NCBI GenBank assembly: GCA_021018995.1
Contig: CM037598.1
Span: 65,056,671-65,120,670, forward strand
Direction: 5' to 3'
Length of the DNA stretch: 64,000 bases
From: Chloranthus sessilifolius
Lineage: Eukaryota > Streptophyta > Magnoliopsida > Chloranthales > Chloranthaceae
In this document: positions 45,633 to 57,059 of the stretch, one piece after another
How the letters are laid out: each line of letters begins with the position of its first letter
Position numbering within the stretch: the stretch's first letter is position 1
Notes under the pieces: model-generated
Database searches by the model: none
What the model was told of the DNA's origin: nothing
Seen by the model: the letters and a program-made list of their open reading frames with translations, nothing else
Translations under genes and position numbers: made by a program

Positions 45633-46740
45633 TTAATATGCTTGGTGTGTCTTTACCGTAGTAACAAAATATGGATCTCCCAAAACTTTTCCATCTAACT
45701 TCTTCACATATTGTTCAGGCGGGTATTTGGAAATCAATGAGAAGATAGAATTGAGCTCAGGTGAATGGGCCTCAAGGAATGGGTCTAAAGGTTTTGTTGT
45801 TAGGCCTAAAAAAAGTATACATGCATCTACACTCGACTCAATTAACTCGTGTGTACTCACTTCAACCAAAACCAAAGACTCTGAGGTACTCGATTCAATG
45901 GACCCTAATGGTTCTTGTGTACTCAGTTCAATGGACTCACGTGTACTCAATTCAAGGGGCACCAACAAGTCATGTGCACCCAACTCTACGGATACCAATG
46001 ACTCATAGGCAAGTGACTCAATTGGTTCACGTGTGGGTGACTCAACATCACTACTCACAAGGGAAATAGAAGTCTCTTTAAGACAAACTAGACTTTCTTC
46101 AGCTTCTTCTATCTCCTCTTCACTCAGCACGGTACTAGGGTCGTACACTTCTTTCACTTCCCTATTCTCCGGCTCCTTAGGACTCACTCTTTTAGTCAAT
46201 AAATTCGGAGTGAGAAATTTTGTAGAGCATTGGTATGCAAAGTGTCCAAACCCTTGACATTTAAGGCAATCAGGACACTTATCCGTCTTAGTTATCAAAC
46301 CCTGAAGAAGGTGATGGTGTGTTAAAGGAACATACTTTTCAATAAGTCTCGCCTTCATGTCCTCCCATGTGGAGATGTGTTTATTTCGAAGAGATTCAGT
46401 ATGACGTTAATAAAATTTTGTACTCCTTTGGTACGTCATACCAATCAAAATATTCCTCTACACTACACAACCACTCCATGAAGGTTTTGGGATTCATCCA
46501 TCTCTCAAAATTTGGAACCTCATCTCGAATAGATTTGAGAAACTTCTCGACTGGGTCATACTCGGGTTCACGATGATGAGGGTATCCCCTAACTCTAGTT
46601 TCATCACGATTTTTGAGACTTTGCCAAGAATTTGGAGTGTAGCGATTTTCTTGTTTGGCTAGTACTCTTTCATGACAGGTAAGGAAGTCACGTTGACATG
46701 TAAGTGACTCATACATGATGCTTGACACAAACACAACTCA
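45633..46740 (-). mobile_element. gag region with zinc knuckle
   Basis: Minus-strand reading gives a gag core (46396-46734: NPKTFMEWLCSVEEYFDWYD) and a knuckle CLKCQGFGHFAYQC (CX2CX4HX4C, 46227-46268). A long acidic Ser/Glu-rich tail follows, in which motifs such as ESLVSVEL, STRESIEL and STQEPLGS recur at about 10-residue spacing. Confidence 0.72.
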
Positions 46741-47671
46741 GGCACAATACTAAAAAAACACACTATGAACCAATAATGGATGAGGACTTTTGTCAAACAC
46801 TAGACATGCACACTAATGAAATAAAATGCAATAAGATTGAAATGACATGCAATTATGAAACTAAGTGATGTTAGACAAAAGTTAGACAAAAAAAAAACTT
46901 AGACAAAAGCTTTAAAAAATATATTTTAGAAAAATAAAATAAAAAAAGATGCAGACAAAAAGCTAGACGAAAGAGTTGGCCTCGCACCAAACCGCAAGCG
47001 GAAATCGAAGAATCGCTCTCCGTTTTGAAAAAATCACACTCTCACGAAAGTTTAGAACTCTCAATTTGCATAAGTAATTTTCAGTAACCAAAAAACTAGT
47101 AATAAAAGTGTTTACAAGGCCTTTAAATAGGCTAGCCAATGCATAAAATTAGAAATCCTATTATAACTCTAATTCATAATTCAAATAAAAGAAATATCTT
47201 AATTCTTCTAAAACAATAAAGTCCTAAAACAATAAAGAAACTAATCATATTTCTAATAAAAGAAACAACTCTTACTTTCTAAAATAAAATAATCAAAGAG
47301 ACTAATCTTAATTCAATTAGGATTCTTGAAATTTGCCACTTTATGTCCAGCTTCCGAAAACTAACCATAACTTCTTCAATACTTGTCGGAATTGCTCAAA
47401 TTTTGGCTCGTTGGAAAGCTACTTCGGTAAGCTTTTAAATATGACCAATTTTGTATCAATCCGACTTCGTTTGACACTTCAAAATAGGCCAAATATAAAA
47501 GTGACGGGATTAAAAGTTAAAGACCCTAATAAAGTTTGGATTTTCCTCTTTCTGATCAAACGGGTCTTTAACGGGCCTTTTTTAAAAACTCATTTGTAGG
47601 TCCACTTTCTCTTTTGACGTCTCTTCTTTATCCAACTACGATTCAAACAAGCGGATCTAAAATACGCATCA

Positions 47672-48471
47672 CTACTAACTCATGAATGAAGCAATATAAT
47701 TGCCAAATTTAAGAAATTGGCGTGCTAGGCTAACCACATGTATCTTCTACAAAAAACAAGAGCTGGAATTTGAAAACACCAGTTTCAACTGCTTATGCTT
47801 TTTCCGATTGTTTTGTTTTCCAAATATATTTTGTATCGTTTTTATGTTGGGAACACATGAATGATGACTTTTTGAATTCTTGGATTACAGTCTTGTTATG
47901 GTATTTTGGTTTTTGTGTCTTTGTGCCATGTGTCGGTGTCAGCTTTGCTCATGGATCGTCTTATATTGGGACTGTTTATCAATAATTGGTATTAAGTGGA
48001 AGACTTGTGCAGCAACTTTATATGTCATTAATAGAGTATAAGGACAGGTAGACTGCCACACCAAAGCATGGCCTTTGTGCGATGTGTGGGTGTAGCCTTG
48101 AGGACTGCACCCAGACCATCTGCACACCATGTGGTACTGATCATGAGGATCGGGCGCCACAGCAACTTGGATAACATCGATCAGATATTACCCAAATTTT
48201 TTTTGGCTATATTGGATGCATATCCACCGTTAAAAATGTGATCAAAAGTCAATAAAAATCAATGCACCAAATTTGTCGGGTGTTAACTTATCTTTGACCC
48301 ATCAAATGATCGTAAAAAAAGTCAAGGATTTTATTTCGTTTTAATCCCATGCCACACAACTGATCAACCCAAAACGGGTATTATTTTGGGTTGATCATGC
48401 CACGTGGCATGTGATTTGGCATTAGGGTTCAGACCCCCAAGGCTGCATCTGGATGCATTTCCCCATTTCTC

Positions 48472-48504
<33 letters not shown>

Positions 48505-48853
48505 ATTAACGAGAATTAAGAAGTTCTCTTGCTATTGCACTTTTTTTCTTTTGTTTTGCTATTTCTGCATAAATATATTCTCATGGCTTCTTATATCCAT
48601 AGAATATATTAATGTGAGGTTAACATGTTGAAGATGGCCTAAAGGATATTGAATTGCTTAGAAATGGGGAACTCGTTGAGATGGCCAGATATTGCATGAA
48701 GTGTGTTACGACTACAGAGACGTGAATGTAGTTACTAAGAAGGGCTCTATTACTGGTTCACCCAAGAGGGTGGTAAGTTTATTGGATTGCACAAATAGGG
48801 TGCGTGCATAGCATGTGCCCTTTACTTGTATATTATATATACAAGAGTACTTG
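47672..48853 (-). other. PAC intron sequence
   Basis: No gene recognised. Contains a (TA)n-(CA)n microsatellite at 48473-48504 and otherwise AT-rich intron. Confidence 0.45.
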
Positions 48854-49035
48854 TCACACCAACGAAATACATAATGCACACCAACAAATAAAAATGAGTG
48901 GAGATTTTGAATTCACAAAGCCAATCCCAAGTAGAAGAGGCAACTCACACCAACGAAATACATAATGCACACCAACAAATAAAAATGAGTGGAGAATTTG
49001 AATTCACAAAGCCAATCCCAAGTAGAAGAGGCAAC
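48854..49035. repeat. Near-perfect tandem duplication of 91 bp
   Basis: 48854-48944 and 48945-49035 are identical apart from about one base (GAGATTTTG versus GAGAATTTG). Very recent compared with the surrounding repeats. Confidence 0.9.
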
Positions 49036-49072
49036 GCGATGGTGATGATGACATATGGTCATTTTTTGCTTA

Positions 49073-49473
49073 CTACCACACCACTTTATGTTACAGCAAC
49101 CTCACTTAAACAAAAGAAAATCTGTTGACTGCTTCAAATCAGACGATGGAGATTTTTTTTCGTCACAATCTTCCACACAATAAATGTCGAGATCATGGGC
49201 CTACTATCAGACGGTCAGATGTTGATTCCACGTGACCCAAATACCAAAAAGTGAATGTGAACCACGTTTGATGGTACACTAATTACGTTCACTTTTGGGG
49301 ATGTGTGCCACGTGGAATCAACATCTGACCGTCTAATAGTAGGCCTCTGAGCTCAAGATCTATTCTGTGGAAGATTGGGACAAAAAATGATCTCCATCAT
49401 CCGATTTAAAACAGTCAATGTATTTTTTTTCTTTGCTTAAGTGAGGTGGCTGTAACATAAAGTGGTGTCGTAG
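49073..49473. mobile_element. MITE with long inverted ends and TA duplication
   Basis: Ends CTACCACACCACTTTATGTT and the inverse of ACATAAAGTGGTGTCGTAG match at nearly every base. The dinucleotide TA flanks both sides (49071-49072, 49474-49475). Inner arms GACTGCTTCAAATCAGACGA and TCATCCGATTTAAAACAGTC also pair, as do GGTCAGATGTTGATTCCACG and GTGGAATCAACATCTGACC. 401 bp, no ORF. TA duplication suggests a mariner-like helper; inference. Confidence 0.8.
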
Positions 49474-50222
49474 TACCACCAGCCTTATATTTTTCCTCTT
49501 GAATTACCCATCAAATGTGCACAGCCACATCTCTGACAACTTTTCAAGTGAGATTATGAACTCAACAGGTCTTGAATTCTGAGCTCTAAAACCAGCCATA
49601 GAACCTTGAGAACCCACGTAGCACCTAAAGAACACTAAACCATCCTTAAGTTTCATTCAGTTGAACCCTTCCTTTTAATTGAACACTAAACCATCCTTAA
49701 GTTTCATTCAGTTTAACCCATCCCTTTAATTTAAAGTTGACATTATCACTAGGAAACTCTCCATTTTCTCCTAATATAGGGTTGGGTCGGGTTGGCACGG
49801 CCTGATTTTTTGCTCAACTCGACTCGACTTGAAGGTTGGCTCAGATGCTTCATGCCCGACCGACCGGACAGGTGAAGTTCATGTGCCCGACCTGGTAAAA
49901 TATTTGGGTCGGGCAGTTCAGTTATGCCGAGCCGATCTGTTGACATCTGTCAATTGAGTTGCGTGATGGGCCCTACGTAAGTACTGATGTTCACTAGATG
50001 TGTGGACATTGACATGGAAATCAAATAAATGAGAACGCTAGTTTTTAATATTTATTGTATGAAAAAGTAGATAGGGAATAGTAAGATCATGATGATGCAC
50101 AAATCAGAAAGTTGATTTGCAGAGAGAACCAGGAGTTCACTGAATAGCCAGAAAAACAGGACTAACTTTTAAGTTTCAAATAATAATAATAATAATAATA
50201 ATAATTCAATTGCACTTACTGA
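49474..50222 (-). other. PAC intron with short tandem repeat and hAT-like remnant
   Basis: 49630-49731 holds two copies of a 51-bp unit starting GAACACTAAACCATCCTTAAG. 49778-49945 is GC-rich with GGGTCGGG/CCCGACC motifs in both orientations, like the body of hAT-type MITEs. 50181-50206 is an (AAT)n tract. Confidence 0.5.
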
Positions 50223-50511
50223 CATAGTGACAAATTTCTCTGAAAGTTCCGGAAACAGGGGTCGAGCGAAACTTTTGGTGAAATTTCAGTGATCTCGCTG
50301 AAATCGATGAAATTTTATTAATTTGAGCGTAATTAATGAAAATTCTTAATTTTCGTCAATTTTAAATATTAAATAAGATTTTTAAAAATATTTAATATAT
50401 ATATATATATTGTACTCCCCAAAATTTTCCTTAAACTTTTCGAATTTTTCCCAAAATGAATCGAAATGACCCACTACTGTAATATTGCCGAAAACGAAAT
50501 TTGTCACTATG
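50223..50511. mobile_element. hAT-type MITE near a PAC exon
   Basis: Inverted ends CATAGTGACAAATTTC and GAAATTTGTCACTATG (16 bp, perfect). The flanks CTTACTGA (50215-50222) and CTTACTAG (50512-50519) fit an 8-bp duplication with two changes. 289 bp, AT-rich core, no ORF. Lies 100 bp from the exon at 50612-50698. Confidence 0.8.
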
Positions 50512-50611
50512 CTTACTAGAGATTTTGGTGAAATAGAAAAGAGCAGCAGCTGAAGTAAAAGAAAATTTTAGTCAAAGAAAGCAACGGAGAAACTGAAACA
50601 ACAATACGTAC

Positions 50612-50698
50612 ATCCCGTCGAGCAAGATCAAGGCGATTCCATATGACCATTAGAATGAGTTCTGTAAGTTCACCTCTCTCAGCAGCTTCTTCAATTTT
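50612..50698 (-). CDS. PAC: PAC, third exon
   Basis: An 87-bp exon encoding 29 residues, from KIEEAAERGEL to NRLDLARRD. It follows a TTTTGCAG acceptor and ends at a GTACGT donor. Phase 0 on both sides continues the reading frame from SAEEVEE in the previous exon. The GELTELILMVIWNRLDLARRD stretch is the best-conserved part of PAC that I recognise. The intron separating it from the previous exon is 1287 bp and holds a small hAT-type MITE (51204-51385). Just downstream lies a second one (50223-50511), about 100 bp from the donor. Confidence 0.9.
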
Positions 50699-51203
50699 CT
50701 GCAAAACATAACCGTTATAGAAATCAATTCCATGAAGCAAGGGTAATAAGATTAAGCCCATCTTGCAATCAGACGGTGCTTTGTGTGACAAATGTAAGGT
50801 CACAGGTTCATCCCAGCTCTTACCTACCAATAAAAGAGAAGAATGATTTCTCATGCAGAAGGCAACAAAAGGTGAAAGTAACTGAAAAATACTCATTATG
50901 GTAGAATTAGAAAACTGAACAAAGACATATCACTAATAATGTAAATAGCGAGATACAAAATATGATAAACTGTGCTAACAGAGAATACACAGATTTCCTG
51001 TGGTTTCGAATACACCCAGAAATGTACATGCTTGAATTTTAATACAAATTGTAGAATCAAAAGCTTTGTTGGTAAGAGAAAGAAAGCGTTTAGAGTAGAG
51101 CAGTAATCAGGTCATTTAAAACCCAAAATCAGAATCACTTGGAGGAAAAGCCAGTTCTTCGCACTGGCAGACATAAATATGTAAGCTTTCAAGCTCCTAA
51201 GAT

Positions 51204-51385
51204 CATGGTTCAAAATCTCGTCTGAAACCGGTATGTACCGGACGATACAGGTTTCGGAGGTCACCAGTACGATACTTTGAATGTATTGTACCGGTGCTTT
51301 ACATATATTATGGCAATGTATCGGAGGTACGTACCCGCTTTGGAGCTGGACAAAACGTACCGGAAAACCGGTATTTTAAACCATG
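51204..51385. mobile_element. hAT-type MITE in a PAC intron
   Basis: Ends CATGGTT and AACCATG. The flanks CCTAAGAT (51196-51203) and CCTGAGAT (51386-51393) are an 8-bp duplication with one change. The 182-bp body is rich in GTACCGG/CCGGTAC motifs in both orientations. Confidence 0.78.
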
Positions 51386-51985
51386 CCTGAGATAGACACA
51401 TAAGTGTAAATGTTGTCATTCGCTTTACTTAAAATCAACCTTAGACAAGGTGTTCTGCTAGTAAAATTTTAAATCATGCATCTTGATCTTTTATAAACCA
51501 AAGAAAATTGGATCAGATTTAAATGTAAAAGCCCACAAGCTGATCTTAAAGTTGAACATCAAATTAACAAGACTTATGTTCTCCTCGTGTACATAAATGC
51601 TGTTAAGGCACAATAAATCAGAAAATCAGATGGCTTACAAGTTCTCAGAATATTACCATATCTTTCATTCTTTCATTATTACTCTTTTGTTTTTGGGTCG
51701 GTAATGAAATTTGTTGCAAGCGAAAAAAAAAAAGTCCTGAAACAGATGCTGCAGGTTTTAAGCGAAATGCTCTTCAGTAAGCAATAAATTTGTGATAGTC
51801 TAAACTAGGAAAAAGGAATAAAAGAGTAAGATTTTTTGGTCGAGTAAAAAGAATTAAGATGAGGTAGGCACTTTTTGTTTTGCTAAGTTAGTCACTTTGT
51901 CAGTGAGAGAAGGAACCACCACCGGAGTCAAAATAAAAGATGACCAACTAATGAAAGCATGATTTGCAACAAATTCTAGAGTTAC

Positions 51986-52180
51986 CTCTTCAACTTCTTC
52001 GGCAGATTTGATAAAGCTAGAAACCAATCTCCTTGCTTTACGAACTTCTTCCTCGGGGTAATCCATTAACCGCATGCCAATTTCACGATACTCGGCCACC
52101 TTCCTATTCTCCTCTTCATCCTCCTCTTGACGTCTTCGATGCAACTCCTTAGTTTTTTCTCGTTGGCGTGCTTGCCATTC
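51986..52180 (-). CDS. PAC: PALE CRESS (PAC), second exon (first visible)
   Basis: PAC is a nuclear-encoded chloroplast protein; in Arabidopsis its loss gives pale or albino plants and it acts in plastid rRNA maturation and large-subunit ribosome build-up (established knowledge, recalled). This exon encodes 65 residues beginning EWQARQREKTKEL and ending SAEEVEE, a charged helical segment typical of the family. It opens after an acceptor AG (GTTAG at 52181-52185) and closes at a GTAACT donor at 51985. Both borders are phase 0. With the next four exons it gives 248 residues against about 313 for Arabidopsis PAC, so roughly 65 N-terminal residues, including the transit peptide, are missing. I searched 52181-64000 by eye and found no exon 1; it probably lies to the right of the window. 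Confidence 0.88.
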
Positions 52181-52990
52181 CTAACGTAGGAAAAGTCAGT
52201 TCCAACTTTCCAAATAAGCATTGTAGCCAAACCAATTTACGGATCAAGCTCATGACCAAGCTATAAAGTAATGGAAAAAGAAAAAGAGTAAGAAAAACCA
52301 TAACTTCCATAGGCAGACACCGAGATAACAAGCAAGAACTCCGTGTCTCACAGTAATTTATAATGACAAAACATATCCACAAATAGAAACTTCCATGAAT
52401 AAGTATCAACTTAAAATCTTTCTTCACTTGCTAATTATATTCTTTTATCTATAGTTACATAATTATGTACTTTTAGTTGACAATGCCATCAACATACAAG
52501 ATTGCTATGATCAGGGTTTGAAAACTCGGTATCAGTAGCCGGATCAGCCACCCATTGTTTTAAATCTTCCTTCACTTGCTAACTAAGGCCTTGATTGCTC
52601 TTGTGAAATTTACGACAACTGTATCCATAAAATCAGATGACTGAACAATGGTTTTTTCTAATAAACCCACAACCCAACAACATAAGGTAAGATAATTTCA
52701 TGTTATAAATCTGATATTTTCTCTGGAGATGTGGTGAGATGATTTATAACCCACCTACTAACAACTATCGACAACAAAGGAAACCAATATCCAAATAAAA
52801 GCATATATTCTGATTACATCCATTCTATTGTTGTTGGATTGCGGTTTTGTTCTGATTAGGATAGGGGTTCTCAATTACCACCACAATAACTTCTCTAGCT
52901 ATTCATAAAAACTCCTCCCTATGTTTTTGTGATTTACCTTTCAGCCCAGCTGGAGCCTAGCCCATTTTAAAGAGCTTTTCCTGGCCCAAG
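52181..52990 (-). other. Start of PAC first intron
   Basis: AT-rich intron. A 25-bp phrase (AATCTTTCTTCACTTGCTAA) at 52414-52440 recurs with two changes at 52561-52586 around a 120-bp segment. No exon 1 seen. Confidence 0.45.
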
Positions 52991-53133
52991 CCTCAAGTGG
53001 TTGCAAGCACTAAACCAACATATAAGTACAAATATCTGCCTTATAAGAAAAATGCCTAATTACCTCCCAACTCAGCTGTAAAAATCCTCACCAAGCACAA
53101 TGGCCTCACCAGGCCCCCACTCAAAACCCACCA

Positions 53134-54315
53134 TTGACCCACCCATTTATTCCCCAAAACACTCAGCAAAGCTTCCCCCACTTACAAAGGCCTCATCAGG
53201 CACCCGCCCAAAACTTCCAAAATCCAATCAACCCCACTCCTCCCCCAATTATTATTGATACCAGCAATCAGTATGAGGAGGATGAAGCCCGGAATAGTGG
53301 GGCATACGTAGGGGCATTTCATCCCCCCACATCCCGTGCAGACCAACCCACAGGCAGTCCAAAGTGAATGGAGGCAGCCTGTTGAGGGGCTAGCCCCACC
53401 ATCCACGGAGTTAGAGCTGTTAAAAGAACAAATAGACAAAATCCAAAAACAGCTGATGAAGATGGGTGGAGCTGAAATCCATGTCACGAACTTTTCCGAC
53501 TTATGTCTATTTGCGGAAGTCTCTTTGCCCCAAAAAATCAAGATGTCAACCTTTAACAAATACAATGGCACGAGCAACCTCATTGCACACCTCAAGTCCT
53601 ACTACGGGTACATGTGCCAGTACGGCGGAGACGAACAACTCCTCATCAAAGTGTTCCAAAAGAGCCTTACGGGGCCCTTCACTTCCCTTGAACCATCCAT
53701 GATTAAAACCTAGAAAGATTTGACCCACCTGTTCCAAGAGCAGTATGTCTACAGCATAGACAATGACGCCAGGTAGACCTAGCCCGACTTGAGCATGATT
53801 CCGATGAAACATTCGGCGACTACCTTAGGCGATGGAGAGCATTGGCATCCCAAGTCAGGAATAGAATACCCGATGATGAGCAAATTGAGCGGATTTCGAA
53901 AAGAACTTTGCCGGTCATCTTGGATTTCCTGATATACCAACAGCAATCTAGCTTTGCTGACTTAGTAAGGAATGTCAATCGTTGTGAGGATGCGATCAGA
54001 GGACGGTTAAGCAAAACCATAACCAGTGAGATCCGAAAGTTCACTGAACAAAGGAACGAGAGAAGAACTAGGGCGGATATACAGAGAATCGTAAATGCAC
54101 GACCCAACACCAGCATAACCCCATTCCAGTTTAAGGCGGCACAGCCAGCCCCAACACAAAGCGAATGGATGCAGAGAACAGGCAATCGGCAAGGGGCACA
54201 GATAACCTCGGAACAAAGAAGGGCCCGTTTCGACCGAGTCTTTACACCGTTGGGGCAATCCTTGAACATCCTTCTACCTTTGTTAGTTGAAAAATGTCTA
54301 GTTACACCTTTCTAA
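53134..54315 (+). mobile_element. Tat gag region
   Basis: Segments carry KIKMSTFNKYNGTSNLIAHL, a typical Tat gag start (the P-F-KYNG-DP-HL pattern), then DYLRRWRALASQVRN-like and later a basic tail. No zinc knuckle was spotted. Confidence 0.72.
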
Positions 54316-55479
54316 CCACGTCCACCACCAAATCCAATCCCCAGAAATTATGACCCCAATACTCACTGCAATTTCCATCAAGGACCAGGTCACCCGACCG
54401 ATTGATACTTTTCTTTAAAGCATGCAATACAAGACCTAATAGACACCGGCAAAATCATCCCTCCAACACTTCCCAGGCAAGTCAGCACGCCAACATACAT
54501 CAGGTCCCGATGCCAGCACATCCACCAGGAGGAATGGGCACAAGGCCCACCGTCAACGTGATAGAGGAAGCTGGTGAAGAGTTTGACCCTTCAAAGTATA
54601 TCCTCATCCGGGAATACTTTATAGCACCAAAGCAGAGGGATCAGGAAGATAGAAGCATAGGGTAATGGAGCCCTTAAATTTGGCTGATTACTTCCCCAAT
54701 CCAACACCCCAAGTAGAGCCCTTAGATTTGAGGATGTATTTTTCACCACCAGCTCCCGTCAATTACGTACAACCCAGCTTATCTATATATCAACCATATG
54801 CAACACCACCCCCCTCCGATTGTTGGATAACTAGTGTTCCCCAGATTCCCCCTCCGGCACCAATTAATTACCAGTGGCCTAACCCGATCACATCACCACC
54901 AATACGGTCATTCACAATTCCCATAGGTCCCACTTGGCTCATTTTCTCCTTCCCCCCAACCTATCTGCCTCTAGTAGAAGTTAACCAAGTTCTATCTAAT
55001 TACCCTGCACCACCAGTCCAGGCACCTCCAATACCCTCAACTAACCCATTTCAGATCCCAGGGCCGACCTATGACCCCCACCAAATCCCGCTCAACTACA
55101 ACCAAACAGATATCAATGCGGGCAGTAGCAAAGAGGGGACAGTGGATTTCATTACATGATGAGGAGGATTTCTATGCAACCCGAGACATCGTTACCACCC
55201 CGACCGAAAGAGAAAAAGGAACCTACCACGATACACCACTTTGAAAAGATGAGCAGAGAGCATATGTTGGAAACACAGCTGAAAAGGATGTCAACTCATA
55301 TCACCGTCTGGGACCTCTTAATGACGTCTCCACTCCATTTCCAAGCCTTAATGGGAGCTTTAAAAGATGCACATGTCTCCAGCAAGGTATCCCCAAATGA
55401 GGTGGGGCAGATAATCGGACAGGTATTAGCCCCCAACGAAATCTCGTTTTCAGACACCGATCTTCCAAGTGAGGAAAAC

Positions 55480-55760
55480 AATCATTCCAAGCCCCTCAAT
55501 ATCACAGTAGAAGCAAGGGACCTGGTAATCCCGTTGGTGCTGATAGACGATGGATCAGCATTAAATGTGTGCCCTCTGAGAACTGTAACCAAGATAAGGG
55601 TGGATCCCTCCACGTTCAGGCCAGCTAGAACAAATGCCAAGGATTCAATAACACAAGGAGGGATATCATTGGAGAAGTCGATCTTAAGCTCACCATTGGG
55701 CCAATGACCTTCTCCATCCCCTTCTAAGTTATGGACATCAAATCCTCCTTCAATCTGCTG
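55480..55760 (+). mobile_element. Tat protease region
   Basis: LVIPLVLIDDGSALNVCPLR and a hydrophobic segment after it match the active-site region of Tat-type aspartic proteases. It precedes the G-patch and RT as expected. Confidence 0.6.
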
Positions 55761-56021
55761 TTAGGGCATCCATGGCTGCACGAAATCGGAGCAATACCTA
55801 GAACCTTGCACCAAAAGCTCAGATTCAATCAAAAGAGAAGATCATCACCATTTTAGGCGAGGGAGAGGAAGAAGGTAAAAAGGCCACACACAGTATCGAG
55901 AACCTCAAGGTACTAAACATACCACACAAAGCTGAAGATACGGATCTCCATAGTTTTCAATATGATGTCTCAACGGTGGCACCCGAACCTCTCAAAAGGG
56001 TCTCCCTGAAAACTGAGGGCA

Positions 56022-56106
56022 GTTGCTATGCTCCATAAATGGGGCTACCAGAAAGGAAAAGGCTTAGGTCCTTGCCTGCAAGGCCGGAAAGACCCAGTTA
56101 GAGTCA
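56022..56106 (+). mobile_element. G-patch motif within pol
   Basis: The frame over 56022-56106 reads AMLHKWGYQKGKGLGPCLQG, a close match to the G-patch pattern (hhx3-GaxxGxGhG). G-patch domains bind nucleic acids or helicases, and one follows the protease of some retroviruses. Confidence 0.6.
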
Positions 56107-57059
56107 GGGGCGGAGAACAGATCAAGTTTCGGGTTAGGTGACAAACCCACAGAAGAGGAGGTCCAAGAGGCTAAAGAGAAGGCCCGAACTATTACTGCAG
56201 CCAAAGCCAGGGGGATAGACCTGAAAGATGAGTCCCCTCCACGGCCTCACATCCGGAGCACGTTCGTTAGTGCAGGGGTCATAAAAATAGATCAGAATGG
56301 GGCAACGCAATTGCCCCCATGCAAGCCGGCAGGCGCTATCCACCCAACCAATCCCCAAATCATTCCCCCCGATATGGAAATAGACCTGGCATCCCTGTCC
56401 CTCTTCAAGGACAGGGATGCACCCCGTCAATGCACCCCCTGCCATAAACCACCATAGACCCATGTTGACGGTTGAGGACCGGGTCCCGGACAAGCCCATG
56501 ATAAACATGATGGAGGTTGACTCCCAAAAGCCATCTCAATTAGCCTCCTCCACCAGAGCAGATAAAGGTATGGCATCACAGGTGAGGAATTGGGCGTCAA
56601 TGCCCCTAACCTTAGAAGCATTGAGTGGCCGTAAATACTGTTCCAGCTTCCCAAAAAAACACAACCTATAAAAAGCGAGATTAACTCTTGGCGAGCAATA
56701 TCATGTGTATATAAAGACCCGCTTTGCAAAGGCCCATCTCCGAAGAAAAAGAAAATTTCGAAAAAAATAAAAGATATACAAAATAATCTAAAAAATTGTT
56801 TTTTAAAATTCCAGATAAAAAAAAATGATGCCTTAATTGAAAAACTTGTCCCACATGAAATCAACCTCTTACCTGTAGAAATAGAAGAGGTAGGAGTCAC
56901 GAGGAGATCCCTACTGAGGAGCATCCCAATGAGCTCCTGGACCAATTTGCCAATTTTGAGCATGGCTCTATCCCAATCGTTGAAGAAACAGAGGACATCA
57001 ACCTGGGTACAACGGAGGTTCCTAGAATCACCAAGATCGGAATATCGTTATCTCCCGAT

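Larger units (their letters stand above)
43623..47671 (-). mobile_element. Chromovirus-type Ty3/gypsy derivative, minus strand, broken
   Basis: LTRs at 43623-44720 (3' LTR on this strand) and 46972-47671 (the other, partial) share the phrase GAGTTGGCCTCGCACCAAAC and a 700-bp alignable stretch. They are of the same broad family as the LTRs at 39645 (shared TGATGCG ends, GCGGTTTGGTGTGAGGC). The body keeps gag with a zinc knuckle and an integrase tail with chromodomain, but no protease, RT or RNase H. Many breaks. Old. Confidence 0.8.
28402..52180 (-). other. PAC: PAC gene body visible in the window
   Basis: Five exons total 747 bp, including the stop, over 23.8 kb. The introns measure 7261, 174, 14310 and 1287 bp, plus an open-ended first intron to the right. 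Nearly all of the excess length is mobile-element sequence. The protein is a soluble plastid factor with no membrane segments in the visible part and a high content of Glu, Arg and Leu consistent with long helices. The consensus splice borders and conserved residues argue for a working gene, not a processed or decayed copy. Confidence 0.85.

Noticed and set aside
43613-47680. Target-site duplication of the chromovirus derivative
   Set aside because: The flanks CTAAC and CTACT agree in only three of five bases, so I do not claim it.
53820-54269. Minus-strand Cys/Leu-rich ORF
   Set aside because: Antisense shadow of the Tat gag.
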